From Aurantibacter_A sp965215845 (lineage in GTDB: Bacteria > Bacteroidota > Bacteroidia > Flavobacteriales > Flavobacteriaceae): a stretch of DNA of 64,000 nucleotides. Of this stretch, positions 7,491 to 16,086 are shown one piece after another. The translations under genes and the position numbers were made by a program. The stretch is from assembly GCA_965215845.1 (NCBI GenBank), contig CBDCEL010000003.1, positions 1,178,001 through 1,242,000 of the forward strand. The letters are read 5' to 3'. A model generated the notes under the pieces. The model had not been told where the DNA came from, did no database searches, and saw nothing but the letters and a program-made list of their open reading frames with translations. Within the stretch, counting starts at the first letter, position 1. Each line of letters opens with the position of its first letter.

Positions 7491-8371
7491 TCGCTTTCGT
7501 TCTCCAATTGGTTTTTATAGATATCTAAATTTTCCTTTATATCATCGTCAAGTTCGGGTTCGACGATATCTGTATACTTCTTTAGTTCCCCAAAGAGGAT
7601 CTTGGCCACTATGAGCCTTGATGCTTTCTTATTATCAGCCGGTATAATATACCATGGAGCATGAGGCTTAGAGGTGTTGTTTATGGCATCTTCGTAACAG
7701 GCCTGGTATTTGTCCCATAGTTTGCGCTCTTTAAGGTCGCCCGGAGAAAACTTCCAGTTCTTTCTTCGCAACCGCAACCTTCTAAGTAACCGTTGTCGTT
7801 GCTCCTCTTTCGAAAGGTGCAAAAAGAACTTGAAGATTATTGTGCCATTTTCGAATAGGTGGCGTTCAAAATTATTGATTTGCTCAAAACGCTTCTTCCA
7901 AAATCTTTCGTCAATATCCGATACTTCATGTATACCCGGAATATTCTCGGCAAGAATATAACTTGGATGTACCCTGGTCACCAATACATTTTCGTAGTGG
8001 GTGCGATTAAAAACCCCAAATGTGCCCTTGGCCGGCAGCACCAAATAATGCCTCCACAGATAGTTATGGCTTAGCTCCAATTCCGTGGGCACCTTAAAAC
8101 TGTGAACCTGTACGCCCCTTACGTTGAAATCTTTGAAGACCTCCCGAATAAGGCTATCCTTGCCAGCTGTATCCATTCCTTGAAGGCAAACAAGTATACT
8201 GTATTTGCCATGTGCGTAAAGTGTATTCTGAAAATCACCGAGCTCTTCCCGGGTATTTTCGAGTTCCTTTTTCAATGTTTTTTCATCCGCCCCAAGATCG
8301 TCATTGGTCGTAAGGCTTTCCAGACTTACCGCTTTATCGATTTTATATGCAGAAATATTGACTTCGTTCAT
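7487..8371 (-). CDS. Polyphosphate kinase 2 family protein
   Basis: 294 residues. Walker A is G65-M-D-T-A-G-K71-D-S and the lid/Walker B region reads FNRTHYENVLVTRVHP, as in the PPK2 family (class III-like FNRSHYE signature). PPK2 enzymes use polyphosphate to phosphorylate nucleoside mono- or diphosphates. Which nucleotide is preferred cannot be told from sequence. First gene of an operon with the M28 peptidase and the DUF6090-like gene. Cytoplasmic, full length. Confidence 0.93.
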   Translation of the reverse strand: MNEVNISAYKIDKAVSLESLTTNDDLGADEKTLKKELENTREELGDFQNTLYAHGKYSILVCLQGMDTAGKDSLIREVFKDFNVRGVQVHSFKVPTELELSHNYLWRHYLVLPAKGTFGVFNRTHYENVLVTRVHPSYILAENIPGIHEVSDIDERFWKKRFEQINNFERHLFENGTIIFKFFLHLSKEEQRQRLLRRLRLRRKNWKFSPGDLKERKLWDKYQACYEDAINNTSKPHAPWYIIPADNKKASRLIVAKILFGELKKYTDIVEPELDDDIKENLDIYKNQLENESE

Positions 8372-8518
8372 GTGCTGAATATAAAATATTTAATCGATGA
8401 ACGGCACTTTTTGTTAAAAAATTTGGCAGTTCAACGGGCTGTAAACCCTGTTTATCCAATATATGTCGAAAGGCCTGTCGACCGTCGAAAAAAGTAGGTC
8501 TCAATACCCTTCCGTACC

Positions 8519-8526
8519 TAACTTTG
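8519..8526 (+). promoter_or_regulatory. -7 box of the secreted helical protein gene
   Basis: TAACTTTG fits TAnnTTTG, 42 nt before the ATG at 8569. Confidence 0.45.
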
Positions 8527-8568
8527 TGGTGTAAAAGTCCCAAATTTTACAACCTAAACTTAAGTACC

Positions 8569-9261
8569 ATGAAGACCCGGTTCTTGATATTATATGGCCT
8601 ACTTATATGTTCGCTCTCCTCTTTTAAAATTACGGAGGAATGCGAATATGCCGGCTCCAACATGGGCTATGTCAAAACCCAGACCAAAAAGGCCATATCT
8701 GCCAGTGAAATCAGTAAGTCGAACTTTTTAGCCTATAAGGCCATCAATGCGCTGGAAAAGTCAAAAGGGCAATTTGATGATTGTGGATGTGCCGATGCCC
8801 AGAGCTTTATGGAAGAGGCATTGGAAAAATTAAAAATGGCCACACGCGCAACTTCATTGTCGGCAAATAGAATATTGTTGAACCAGTCTTTGGAAAAAAC
8901 ACTTGCCGCCTTGGAAGCAATCGAAGAGCATGAACAGCACCGAGGACCCTATGCGACCGATGTTCTCGTGTTGAACACCGTCGATTCGGACAGAATAGAG
9001 GAGCCGAAAGAAATCATTGAAGGAAGGCGTCTGAAAGAAACGATAGACGTCTCTCTGCTAAGTTATGAGGCCTCGATCAAAACAGTTATCGAAACGGTTG
9101 AATGTACAGAAGCCCGCGCTTTTGCGACACGCATATATGAACACTGTGAGGAACAACTTCTACGGGATGACTTAACCGAGGGTAAAAAATATTACAACCT
9201 TAGAACGAAAGAAATCACCGAGGCCGCTCTAAAACAATTGGGAGATTGCCCTTCGCGTTAA
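8569..9261 (+). CDS. Secreted alpha-helical protein of unknown function with paired cysteines
   Basis: About 230 residues from the ATG at 8569, chosen because it begins a signal peptide (MKTRFLILYGLLICSLSSF). The mature part is almost entirely helical and charged. Two segments look like an internal duplication: FDDCGCADAQSFMEEALEKL in the first half and VECTEARAFATRIYEHCEEQ in the second, each with a Cys-x-x-Ala start followed by a helix and an Arg/Asn-rich turn. No known domain recognised. Convergent with the NtrC-like gene, with 19 bp between stops. Confidence 0.75.
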   Translation: MKTRFLILYGLLICSLSSFKITEECEYAGSNMGYVKTQTKKAISASEISKSNFLAYKAINALEKSKGQFDDCGCADAQSFMEEALEKLKMATRATSLSANRILLNQSLEKTLAALEAIEEHEQHRGPYATDVLVLNTVDSDRIEEPKEIIEGRRLKETIDVSLLSYEASIKTVIETVECTEARAFATRIYEHCEEQLLRDDLTEGKKYYNLRTKEITEAALKQLGDCPSR

Positions 9262-9280
9262 TCGATATCAAGGCTATAGA

Positions 9281-10444
9281 CTATTTACTTGCAAAAGACT
9301 TGACATCTGTCTCAGAGACCTCTGAACCTCCAAGGATTATGAGTCTTTCCACTACATTTCTCAGCTCCCGTATATTACCCGTCCAGTCATAACCCTTCAA
9401 CAGTTTGATCGCTTTATCCGAAAACTTTTTAGGCGATATACCCTGCTCAGAAGCTATCTTCTTTGTGAAATGCTCTACCAAAAGCGGGATATCGTCCCTT
9501 CGGTCGTTCAAGGCAGGTACCTCGATCAATATAACGGCCAAACGGTGATAGAGGTCTTCTCTAAACTTACCATCTTCGATTTCTTTTTTCAAGTTTTTGT
9601 TGGTGGCGGCCACAACCCTCACATCTACTTTGATATCCTTGTCGGTGCCGACCCTTGATATTTTGTTTTCTTGCAATGCCCTTAAGACCTTTGCTTGGGC
9701 AGAAAGGCTCATATCGCCAATTTCATCAAGAAATATCGTTCCCTTATTGGCAGCTTCGAACTTACCGGCCCGATCCTTTACCGCCGATGTAAAAGCACCC
9801 TTTACGTGGCCAAATAACTCACTTTCAATAAGTTCAGAAGGAATGGCGGCACAATTTACCTCAATGAAAGGGGCACTGCTCCGTTGGCTTTTTTCATGGA
9901 TCCAATGGGCGACCAACTCCTTACCCGTACCATTGGAACCAGTAATCAAAACGCGTGCATCGGTCGGAGCCACTTTTTCTATCATATCCTTTATGACGGA
10001 AATCTCCTTACTCTCCCCCACCATTTCATAATTCTTGCTGACCTTCTTTTTCAAGATTTTGTTCTCTACCACAAGCTCTTTACGGTCCAAGGCATTGCGA
10101 ACAGTTGTCAAAAGTCGGTTCAAGTCTGGTGGTTTCGAAATATAATCGAACGCTCCTGCACGCATCGTACCCACCGCCGTATCAAGATCACCATGTCCTG
10201 AAATCATAATAAAGGGAATCTCAGGCTTTATTTTTCTTGCCGCTTCGAGCACTTCGACCCCATCCATCTTCGGCATTTTAATATCACAGAGGGCCAAATC
10301 ATAGTCATTGTTTTTAATCGCCTCGATACCCTTGAGTCCGTCTTCAGCTTCCTCTACCACGTAAGTATCGTTTTCTTCTGAAAGTATCTTGACCAAAACC
10401 CTTCTGATTGCCGATTCATCTTCAATTACCAAAATTCTTGACAT
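9281..10444 (-). CDS. NtrC-type sigma-54 response regulator lacking the Fis DNA-binding domain
   Basis: 387 residues starting at MSRILVIEDE. Receiver domain 1-120 with phospho-acceptor D54 (DLALCDIKMPKMDG). AAA+ domain at about 140-370 with Walker A GSNGTGKE, the sigma-54 contact loop GAFTSA, Walker B IFLDEIGD and the NIRELRNVVERL segment. It ends at DVKSFASK, about where the Fis-type helix-turn-helix would begin, so it probably activates RNA polymerase-sigma54 without a specific DNA site or through a partner. The neighbouring stop is 19 bp away, leaving no room for a lost domain. Last gene of a five-gene operon. The cognate kinase is not in the window. Confidence 0.93.
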   Translation of the reverse strand: MSRILVIEDESAIRRVLVKILSEENDTYVVEEAEDGLKGIEAIKNNDYDLALCDIKMPKMDGVEVLEAARKIKPEIPFIMISGHGDLDTAVGTMRAGAFDYISKPPDLNRLLTTVRNALDRKELVVENKILKKKVSKNYEMVGESKEISVIKDMIEKVAPTDARVLITGSNGTGKELVAHWIHEKSQRSSAPFIEVNCAAIPSELIESELFGHVKGAFTSAVKDRAGKFEAANKGTIFLDEIGDMSLSAQAKVLRALQENKISRVGTDKDIKVDVRVVAATNKNLKKEIEDGKFREDLYHRLAVILIEVPALNDRRDDIPLLVEHFTKKIASEQGISPKKFSDKAIKLLKGYDWTGNIRELRNVVERLIILGGSEVSETDVKSFASK

Positions 10445-10454
10445 GCTTTTTTGT

Positions 10455-11342
10455 TTAGAGTCCAATGCGAAATCCGACCCTAAAATAAAAACTGGGGTCG
10501 TCATTCAGCGTAAAAATATCATTTCTATCCTTATCCCTCAAAACACCGAGTTGAAATAACGTATGGCCCATATAACCATAGACCGACATGGTCTTCGACA
10601 AATTATACTGATAGCCAATGGTAGCCAGGGCCGCTGAGGAAGATATTGATGAGGCAAATCCGGCATCGGGAAGAATTGTGCTATTTTGAAGATTGACAAA
10701 ATACCCATCTAGAATAAACTCGGTTTGAATCAGGTGGAAATCATCAAAATGGTGTTTGACACCAGTTTTGGGAACCCCAACGACATATGTCCATTTCGGG
10801 TGAAAACGTTTTTCAAAATATACAATGGGCAGCGGTATCCGTTGTGGGAAGGTCGAGTTATAGGCCACCCCTAAAACCAAGCGGGTAGGTTTGTCGATAT
10901 ACTGTCGATCTCTAAAGCCCCCAATGGTAAGGTTAATCGAAAAATCACCATTTTCCAAAGGGTTTGTCAATGTCGAAGCCAACCTGGGCGTGACGACCCC
11001 GATAAGCCGCCAATCCTTATTATAACGGTGAACATAGGCCATATTCAAATCTAGAATATGAAACAGGTTGACAGGCTCCCCGCCCAGTGGGATACCTTCA
11101 TTTTGTAGGTCATAGACCAAATAATTGTATTCGGCCCCGATTACGATATTGTTGGAATCTTTGACCTTAATGGGGGCATTGGCGACAAGCTTTATACGCG
11201 ACAGTTTTGCCCCGGTGTCGTTTCTAGGCATTAACATATATTCCAATCGAAAAATATCGGGAGTTTGGGCAAAGCAGCATGCCGTAATCAAAAAAAAGCC
11301 AATAAGAAGTGAATACTTAAATCCGCTACCAGTCCTTGTCAT
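10455..11342 (-). CDS. DUF6268 family outer-membrane beta-barrel protein
   Basis: 295 residues with an N-terminal signal (YSLLIGFFLITACCFAQ). The rest is a series of alternating amphipathic strands ending in FYFRVGFRIGL, as expected for an outer-membrane barrel. Sequence resembles the DUF6268 family found in Bacteroidota. Its ATG overlaps the MscS stop by one base and the NtrC-like gene begins 10 nt after its end, so it is embedded in the operon. Function unknown. Confidence 0.8.
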   Translation of the reverse strand: MTRTGSGFKYSLLIGFFLITACCFAQTPDIFRLEYMLMPRNDTGAKLSRIKLVANAPIKVKDSNNIVIGAEYNYLVYDLQNEGIPLGGEPVNLFHILDLNMAYVHRYNKDWRLIGVVTPRLASTLTNPLENGDFSINLTIGGFRDRQYIDKPTRLVLGVAYNSTFPQRIPLPIVYFEKRFHPKWTYVVGVPKTGVKHHFDDFHLIQTEFILDGYFVNLQNSTILPDAGFASSISSSAALATIGYQYNLSKTMSVYGYMGHTLFQLGVLRDKDRNDIFTLNDDPSFYFRVGFRIGL

Positions 11343-12226
11343 TAAGTACCCGTATTTTCAATATTTGAGTTCGTGAGAGGGCCTTTTTGGTAAATATGTA
11401 CATCTCTCTGGGGGAACGGTATTACAATGTTGTTATCTCTGAACCAGGTATCTATTTCAAAACGTATGTCACTTTTTATCTTTGGGTCCCCAAAACTATC
11501 GTTGGTGTAGAAGTTGATCGAGAACAGCAAAGCCGAATCACCAAAGTCTTCAAAAAGCACAAAAGGTTTAGGGTCCTTCAGAACCCCTCGTTGGTTGTTT
11601 ACGACTTCTTCCAAGATTTTGGCCACAAGGTTCACATCACTGCCATAGGCCACACCGACCTTTACCGACTCCCTAGTGGTCTTATGGTTTTGCGTATAGT
11701 TGTAAATACTGTCGGTCAAGAAAATATGATTGGGTATGACCACCACCTTGTCATCACGGGTAAGTGCCCTAGTGGTCCTCAAGCGAATTTCGAACACCCT
11801 TCCGACCTTACCGTCGACCTCGATTATATCACCAACGTGCAATGATTGATCCATAATTATCATTACGCCGGATATAATGTCTTGAAAGAGGTATTGTAAG
11901 GCGAAACCCAGACCGACAAAAAGGGCGGCGGAAGCGGTCATGAGAACCGTAAGGTCTACACCCGAGGTGTGCAAAACGATGATAACAACAAAAACGTAAA
12001 GCAAGTATCTTAAAAAACTAAAGATACTGACGAACTTGTTTTTGTCTCCTTCCGGGAGCTTTTTGGTGACTAATTTGTGGATGAACTTTAAAATGAAGCC
12101 CACCAAAAATAGGGCTACTATGATACTTAAAAGTGTACCGATAGTGATATCGATCTTTTCGGTATCGATAATGTGATAAGCCAGAAACTCTTTGATGGAC
12201 GAGAAAATTTCGTTCAACCTATCCAT
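11342..12226 (-). CDS. Small-conductance mechanosensitive channel (MscS family)
   Basis: 294 residues. Three transmembrane helices at about 25-45, 65-85 and 90-115, with the pore-lining TM3 rich in small residues (ASAALFVGLGFALQYLFQD). The beta domain follows as VGDIIEVDGKVGRVFEIRLRTT and VVIPNH, the MscS signature. It opens on membrane tension in hypo-osmotic shock. It follows the ABC permease by a single base, so it is cotranscribed with the exporter. Confidence 0.94.
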   Translation of the reverse strand: MDRLNEIFSSIKEFLAYHIIDTEKIDITIGTLLSIIVALFLVGFILKFIHKLVTKKLPEGDKNKFVSIFSFLRYLLYVFVVIIVLHTSGVDLTVLMTASAALFVGLGFALQYLFQDIISGVMIIMDQSLHVGDIIEVDGKVGRVFEIRLRTTRALTRDDKVVVIPNHIFLTDSIYNYTQNHKTTRESVKVGVAYGSDVNLVAKILEEVVNNQRGVLKDPKPFVLFEDFGDSALLFSINFYTNDSFGDPKIKSDIRFEIDTWFRDNNIVIPFPQRDVHIYQKGPLTNSNIENTGT

Positions 12227-12227
12227 T

Positions 12228-13568
12228 TTAATACTTTAACCATTTCCACAACTCTTTATAAGTCGGTTTCTTGCCGTACATTAAAATTCCAACGCGATAA
12301 ATCTTGGCCGCCAGCCATACGATACCCACAAAGGTAACGATTAACAATACGATCGATACCACTACTTCCCATAAGGGCACCCCTCCTTCACCTATACCCC
12401 CGGGTAAACGCATCAACATTACAATCGGGGATGTAAGTGGAAACAACGAAAACCCTACGGCTATTGGACCATGAGGATTGCTAAATACCGAGAAGAAACC
12501 GACATAAATAGCCAACATCAAGGGTAAAATAATTGGGAAAATAAATTGTTGTGTATCGGTTTCGCTATCAACCGCCGCCCCAATAGCAGCATATATAGAA
12601 CTATAGATCAAATAACCCAGTACAAAATAAATTACGAAACAGACGATAAGCAGCAACCAAGGAATATCATACAATTCTTGGGCATAAAGCTGCATGGTCT
12701 TATCGACAGTAGGCACCGGTGGAGCCATTTCACCCACCATTCCGGAGGTCATTTCGGCGGGAGAACTGACCGCAGATGGGTCAATATCGAGAAGGGCAAA
12801 GGTCAAAAAAAGAAGCATAGCGGCTGAAATAATCCATATGGCAAATTGGGTAACGCCAGCCAGGGACGTTCCAATTATTTTCCCCAACATCAATTGAAAA
12901 GGCTTGACCGAAGAAATAATGACCTCGATTATGCGGCTCGTTTTTTCCTCGATGACACTTCGCATCACAAATCCACCATATATGATGATGAACATCATGA
13001 TAAGATACCCGAACCCACCTCCTATAATGGCCTTGATCTCATTGATGCCTTTGAGGTTCTTTTGGCCTTCAAATGTTGCCGTCTTGATTTCAAACCCGTC
13101 TTCCATGGCCCTAAAGTCCTGGGCGGAAACACCTAGTTGTTGCAATCGGTCCAATCGAAGTCGATCTTGAAAAATGTTCTCCAATTTATCCAATACCGGG
13201 GTGCTCGGCGCCTCTTTTGTATAGAAAAATGCTTTGTCCTCCAATTGTTCGAGATTCTCGACCTCAGGAATGTGCAATAGGCCGAGATAGCCCAAGCCAA
13301 CAGTCGAATCCTTGGCCACATCAAGCGAAATATCATCAAAGTGGATAAATGCGGTTGTTTGATTTCCTACGAAATCATTTGTGAGATAATCGCTTTCGTT
13401 CAGCACGGCAATCATTTGGGTCTGATTGTCGTTGACCTTGGTCAAATAGGCAATCAAAACAATCATGCCAACCATCAATATTGGGCTAAGAAAGGTCATT
13501 ACCACAAAAGACCTATTCCTGACTTTCGCCAAATATTCACGTTTTATGATCAGCCAGAGTTTATTCAT
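12228..13568 (-). CDS. ABC transporter permease, NatB-like
   Basis: Start set at MNKLWLIIKREY (13568), whose ATG overlaps the ATPase stop (ATGAATAA). A longer upstream frame has no family similarity. About 446 residues: one N-terminal helix (FVVMTFLSPILMVGMIVLIAYL), a large extracytoplasmic domain of about 150 residues, then a cluster of five to six helices at the C-terminus, as in the ABC-2/NatB family of Na+ or drug exporters. Forms a transporter with the preceding ATPase. Confidence 0.9.
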   Translation of the reverse strand: MNKLWLIIKREYLAKVRNRSFVVMTFLSPILMVGMIVLIAYLTKVNDNQTQMIAVLNESDYLTNDFVGNQTTAFIHFDDISLDVAKDSTVGLGYLGLLHIPEVENLEQLEDKAFFYTKEAPSTPVLDKLENIFQDRLRLDRLQQLGVSAQDFRAMEDGFEIKTATFEGQKNLKGINEIKAIIGGGFGYLIMMFIIIYGGFVMRSVIEEKTSRIIEVIISSVKPFQLMLGKIIGTSLAGVTQFAIWIISAAMLLFLTFALLDIDPSAVSSPAEMTSGMVGEMAPPVPTVDKTMQLYAQELYDIPWLLLIVCFVIYFVLGYLIYSSIYAAIGAAVDSETDTQQFIFPIILPLMLAIYVGFFSVFSNPHGPIAVGFSLFPLTSPIVMLMRLPGGIGEGGVPLWEVVVSIVLLIVTFVGIVWLAAKIYRVGILMYGKKPTYKELWKWLKY

Positions 13569-14496
13569 CGGGGTTAACACCTTGCACGTTTTTAATGAAA
13601 ATCTCATTTGCCGTTGGAATGGTCTCCACGAAATTATTGACATTGGCCCGGTTGGAGAGAAAAGCCAACATTTCGTTCGAATCATTGTTTGGTAGCCTGA
13701 TGGTGAAATCAAGTTGATTCTCTTCACTGTTGAAGTTCGTGGAATAGATCTCGAATTTTTCAGCCAATTCCTTCAACAGTATATCGCCATTTTCTACCTC
13801 TAAGCCCACTTGAAAAATGTTGTTCTTATAGGCTTTCTTGATATCGGACAGCTTACCGTCCAATATTTTTTGTGATTGGTGCAATAGGGCAATATATTCA
13901 CAAAGTTCTTCAACGGACTCCATTCTATGGGTCGAGAAAATGATCGACGCACCTTTTTCCTTCAAAAGCAAGATTTCATCCTTAATAATGTTGGCATTGA
14001 TGGGGTCGAAGCCACTAAAGGGCTCGTCAAAAATCAACAGTTTGGGTTCGTGTAGAACGGTAACGATAAACTGAATTTTTTGGGCCATGCCCTTTGACAG
14101 CTCCTGTACCTTTTTATTCCACCAGTCTCCAATATTAAGCCTGTCGAACCAGTATTTCAGGCGTGTTTTTGCATCAACCTTTCCCAGACCTTTAAGTTGT
14201 GCCAGGTAGAGAGCCTGTTCACCCACCTTCATTTTTTTGTATAGTCCTCTTTCTTCAGGCAAGTAGCCTATTTGGGCGATGTGTTCCGGTTTTAACGGTT
14301 CCCCATCGAAAAAAACCTCTCCTGAATCAGGAAAGGTAATCTGATTGATAATTCTGATCAAAGTGGTCTTACCGGCACCGTTGGGGCCCAACAATCCGTA
14401 AATGCTGTTCTTTGGAATTTCAAGGGATACTTGGTTTAGGGCGAGATGTTGACCATACTGTTTGGTAACCTCTTTAGTGACCAAAATGTTGTTCAT
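13561..14496 (-). CDS. ABC transporter ATP-binding protein, NatA-like
   Basis: 311 residues: Walker A GPNGAGKTTLI, Q-loop, signature LSKGMAQKIQF, Walker B LLIFDEPFSGFDP and the H-loop FSTHRMES, followed by a C-terminal DUF4162-type extension of about 90 residues. It powers the adjacent NatB-like permease. First gene of the operon ABC ATPase, permease, MscS, DUF6268, NtrC-like regulator. A TATCTTTG -7 box lies at 14511-14518. Confidence 0.94.
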   Translation of the reverse strand: MNNILVTKEVTKQYGQHLALNQVSLEIPKNSIYGLLGPNGAGKTTLIRIINQITFPDSGEVFFDGEPLKPEHIAQIGYLPEERGLYKKMKVGEQALYLAQLKGLGKVDAKTRLKYWFDRLNIGDWWNKKVQELSKGMAQKIQFIVTVLHEPKLLIFDEPFSGFDPINANIIKDEILLLKEKGASIIFSTHRMESVEELCEYIALLHQSQKILDGKLSDIKKAYKNNIFQVGLEVENGDILLKELAEKFEIYSTNFNSEENQLDFTIRLPNNDSNEMLAFLSNRANVNNFVETIPTANEIFIKNVQGVNPDE

Positions 14497-14510
14497 TCAC
14501 GTATTTTGTT

Positions 14511-14518
14511 CAAAGATA
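14511..14518 (-). promoter_or_regulatory. -7 box of the ABC/MscS/NtrC-like operon
   Basis: TATCTTTG on the minus strand, 14 nt before the ATPase ATG. No -33 TTG at the expected spacing. Confidence 0.4.
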
Positions 14519-14807
14519 TACAAATGCCATATAATATATTTTTAAATGTGGACATTGGTGTTTCTTCGAGCTGTCACATCTGGCCGTAAAGCGTTGTCTC
14601 CCAAAAAACGAACGCTAGGGACCATCAATCTCAGGCCTGAATTGTATGCAGGAAAGTTCAGCCCTACTCGCAGAAGGAATCTAGGGTTTTCTACATCGGA
14701 CATGGCAAAAACAAAACCCATACGTAATCGACTTATAGCCCCATCTGCAACGCAGATGGTTCGACCATATCCATTGTGCCAACGGCAAGTGTTCAACGAA
14801 CGGTTTC
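14519..14807. other. Intergenic stretch without a supported gene
   Basis: Both strands show frames of about 95 codons, but neither resembles a protein family. The region holds an 8-bp stem CCATCTGC/GCAGATGG (14741-14759) and two copies of AAAACAAAACCCAT, one at about 14708-14721 and one inside the terminator. It may be a decayed gene or repeat-derived DNA. Confidence 0.4.
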
Positions 14808-14849
14808 CCCAAAAAACAAAACCCATCCTTAAATAAATTCAAGGATGGG
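14808..14849 (-). terminator. Rho-independent terminator of grpE-dnaJ
   Basis: On the minus strand a 9-bp stem CCCATCCTT / AAGGATGGG (14841-14849 with 14822-14830) is followed by TTTTGTTTTTT. It lies about 90 nt past the dnaJ stop. Confidence 0.75.
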
Positions 14850-14940
14850 AAAAAAATTGCTATGAAAAAGAAAATTATACCGGTTTCCCGATATAAAATC
14901 AAATATACGTTTTTTATTTAAATGGCAACTTATTTTTCGT

Positions 14941-16056
14941 TTAAGAGAACATATCTTTGACCTTCTCAAAGAACGATTTATCCGATTTTTCGGGCCTTGG
15001 CTCAAAGTTTTCGTTTTTTTGCATCCGCTCAAAAAATTCCCGTTGCTCTTTATTTAGCTCTTTAGGCGTCCAGACATTGACATGTACCAAAAGATCTCCG
15101 CTTCCATAACCATTTAGATTGGACACCCCTTTACCCCTTAAACGAAGTATTTTACCTGATTGAATGCCTGGTTCAAGTTTAATACGGACTTTTCCACCGA
15201 CCGAGTCAATTTCTTTTGAAGTGCCCAGCACAGCTTCTGAAATGCTGATATACAGATCATAATGAAGGTTGTCGCCCTCTCTTTTAAGGGTATTGTGGTC
15301 AATGGTTTCGATGGCCACCAATAAATCTCCAGATATACCATTGCCAGGGGCCTCATTGCCCTTTCCCGATACTTTCAACTGCATTCCCTCTTCGACTCCG
15401 GCGGGTATCTTGATCGAGACCGTTTCTTCTTCAACGATCAACCCTTGGGCGTCTGCACCGCTGGGCCTTTTGTCTATTATCTGGCCGCTTCCGCCACATG
15501 CACTACAGGTAGCGGCGGTCTGCATTCTTCCTAAAATCGTATTGGTAATCTTGGTCACCTGTCCGTTTCCGTTACAGGTAGAACAAGTTTTATAGGTAAC
15601 CCCAGGTGCTTGCTTCTTTCTTCTGACTTTCACCTTTTTCTCGACGCCATTCGCCACTTCATCCAGGGTCAGTTTCACCCGTATTCTAAGGTTGCTTCCC
15701 TTGACCCTACGCTGGCCCCCACTGAAGCCGCCAAAACCACTAAAGCCACCGCCAAAGGCACTTCCGAAGATATCGCCAAACTGACTGAAAATATCCTCCA
15801 TGTTCATTCCGCCCCCACCAAAGCCTCCTGCCCCTTCGAATGCGGCATGACCAAATTGATCGTAACGCGCCCTTTTATCGGGATCGCTCAATACCTCATA
15901 GGCTTCTGCTGCCTTTTTAAACATCTCTTCGGCTTTAGCATCACCCGGATTCTTATCTGGGTGGTACTCAAGGGCCTTTTTACGATAGGCCTTTTTTATT
16001 TCAGCGGCAGATGCACCTTTGCTTACACCTAATATTTCGTAGTAGTCTTGTTTCAC
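14941..16056 (-). CDS. dnaJ: Chaperone DnaJ (Hsp40) with reduced zinc-binding region
   Basis: 371 residues. J domain 1-70 with the HPD motif (YHPDKNPG), a G/F-rich linker (about 75-115), then the cysteine-rich region and the C-terminal substrate-binding domain. Only two C-x-x-C-x-G-x-G motifs are visible (CSTCNGNG and CSACGGSG), where classical DnaJ has four, so only one zinc site can form. It stimulates DnaK ATPase activity and works with GrpE, encoded just upstream with a 30-bp gap. dnaK is not in this window. Confidence 0.96.
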   Translation of the reverse strand: MKQDYYEILGVSKGASAAEIKKAYRKKALEYHPDKNPGDAKAEEMFKKAAEAYEVLSDPDKRARYDQFGHAAFEGAGGFGGGGMNMEDIFSQFGDIFGSAFGGGFSGFGGFSGGQRRVKGSNLRIRVKLTLDEVANGVEKKVKVRRKKQAPGVTYKTCSTCNGNGQVTKITNTILGRMQTAATCSACGGSGQIIDKRPSGADAQGLIVEEETVSIKIPAGVEEGMQLKVSGKGNEAPGNGISGDLLVAIETIDHNTLKREGDNLHYDLYISISEAVLGTSKEIDSVGGKVRIKLEPGIQSGKILRLRGKGVSNLNGYGSGDLLVHVNVWTPKELNKEQREFFERMQKNENFEPRPEKSDKSFFEKVKDMFS

Positions 16057-16086
16057 TTTTAGGAATTTAATATCTCTGTAACCGAC

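Noticed and set aside
10445..10504. 20-residue extension of the NtrC-like regulator
   Set aside because: Overlaps the DUF6268 gene end; receiver domains normally begin at MSRILVIED-type residues.
13569..13727. N-terminal extension of the NatB-like permease
   Set aside because: Lies inside the ATPase gene in another frame and has no permease character; MNKLWLIIKREY fits the family start.
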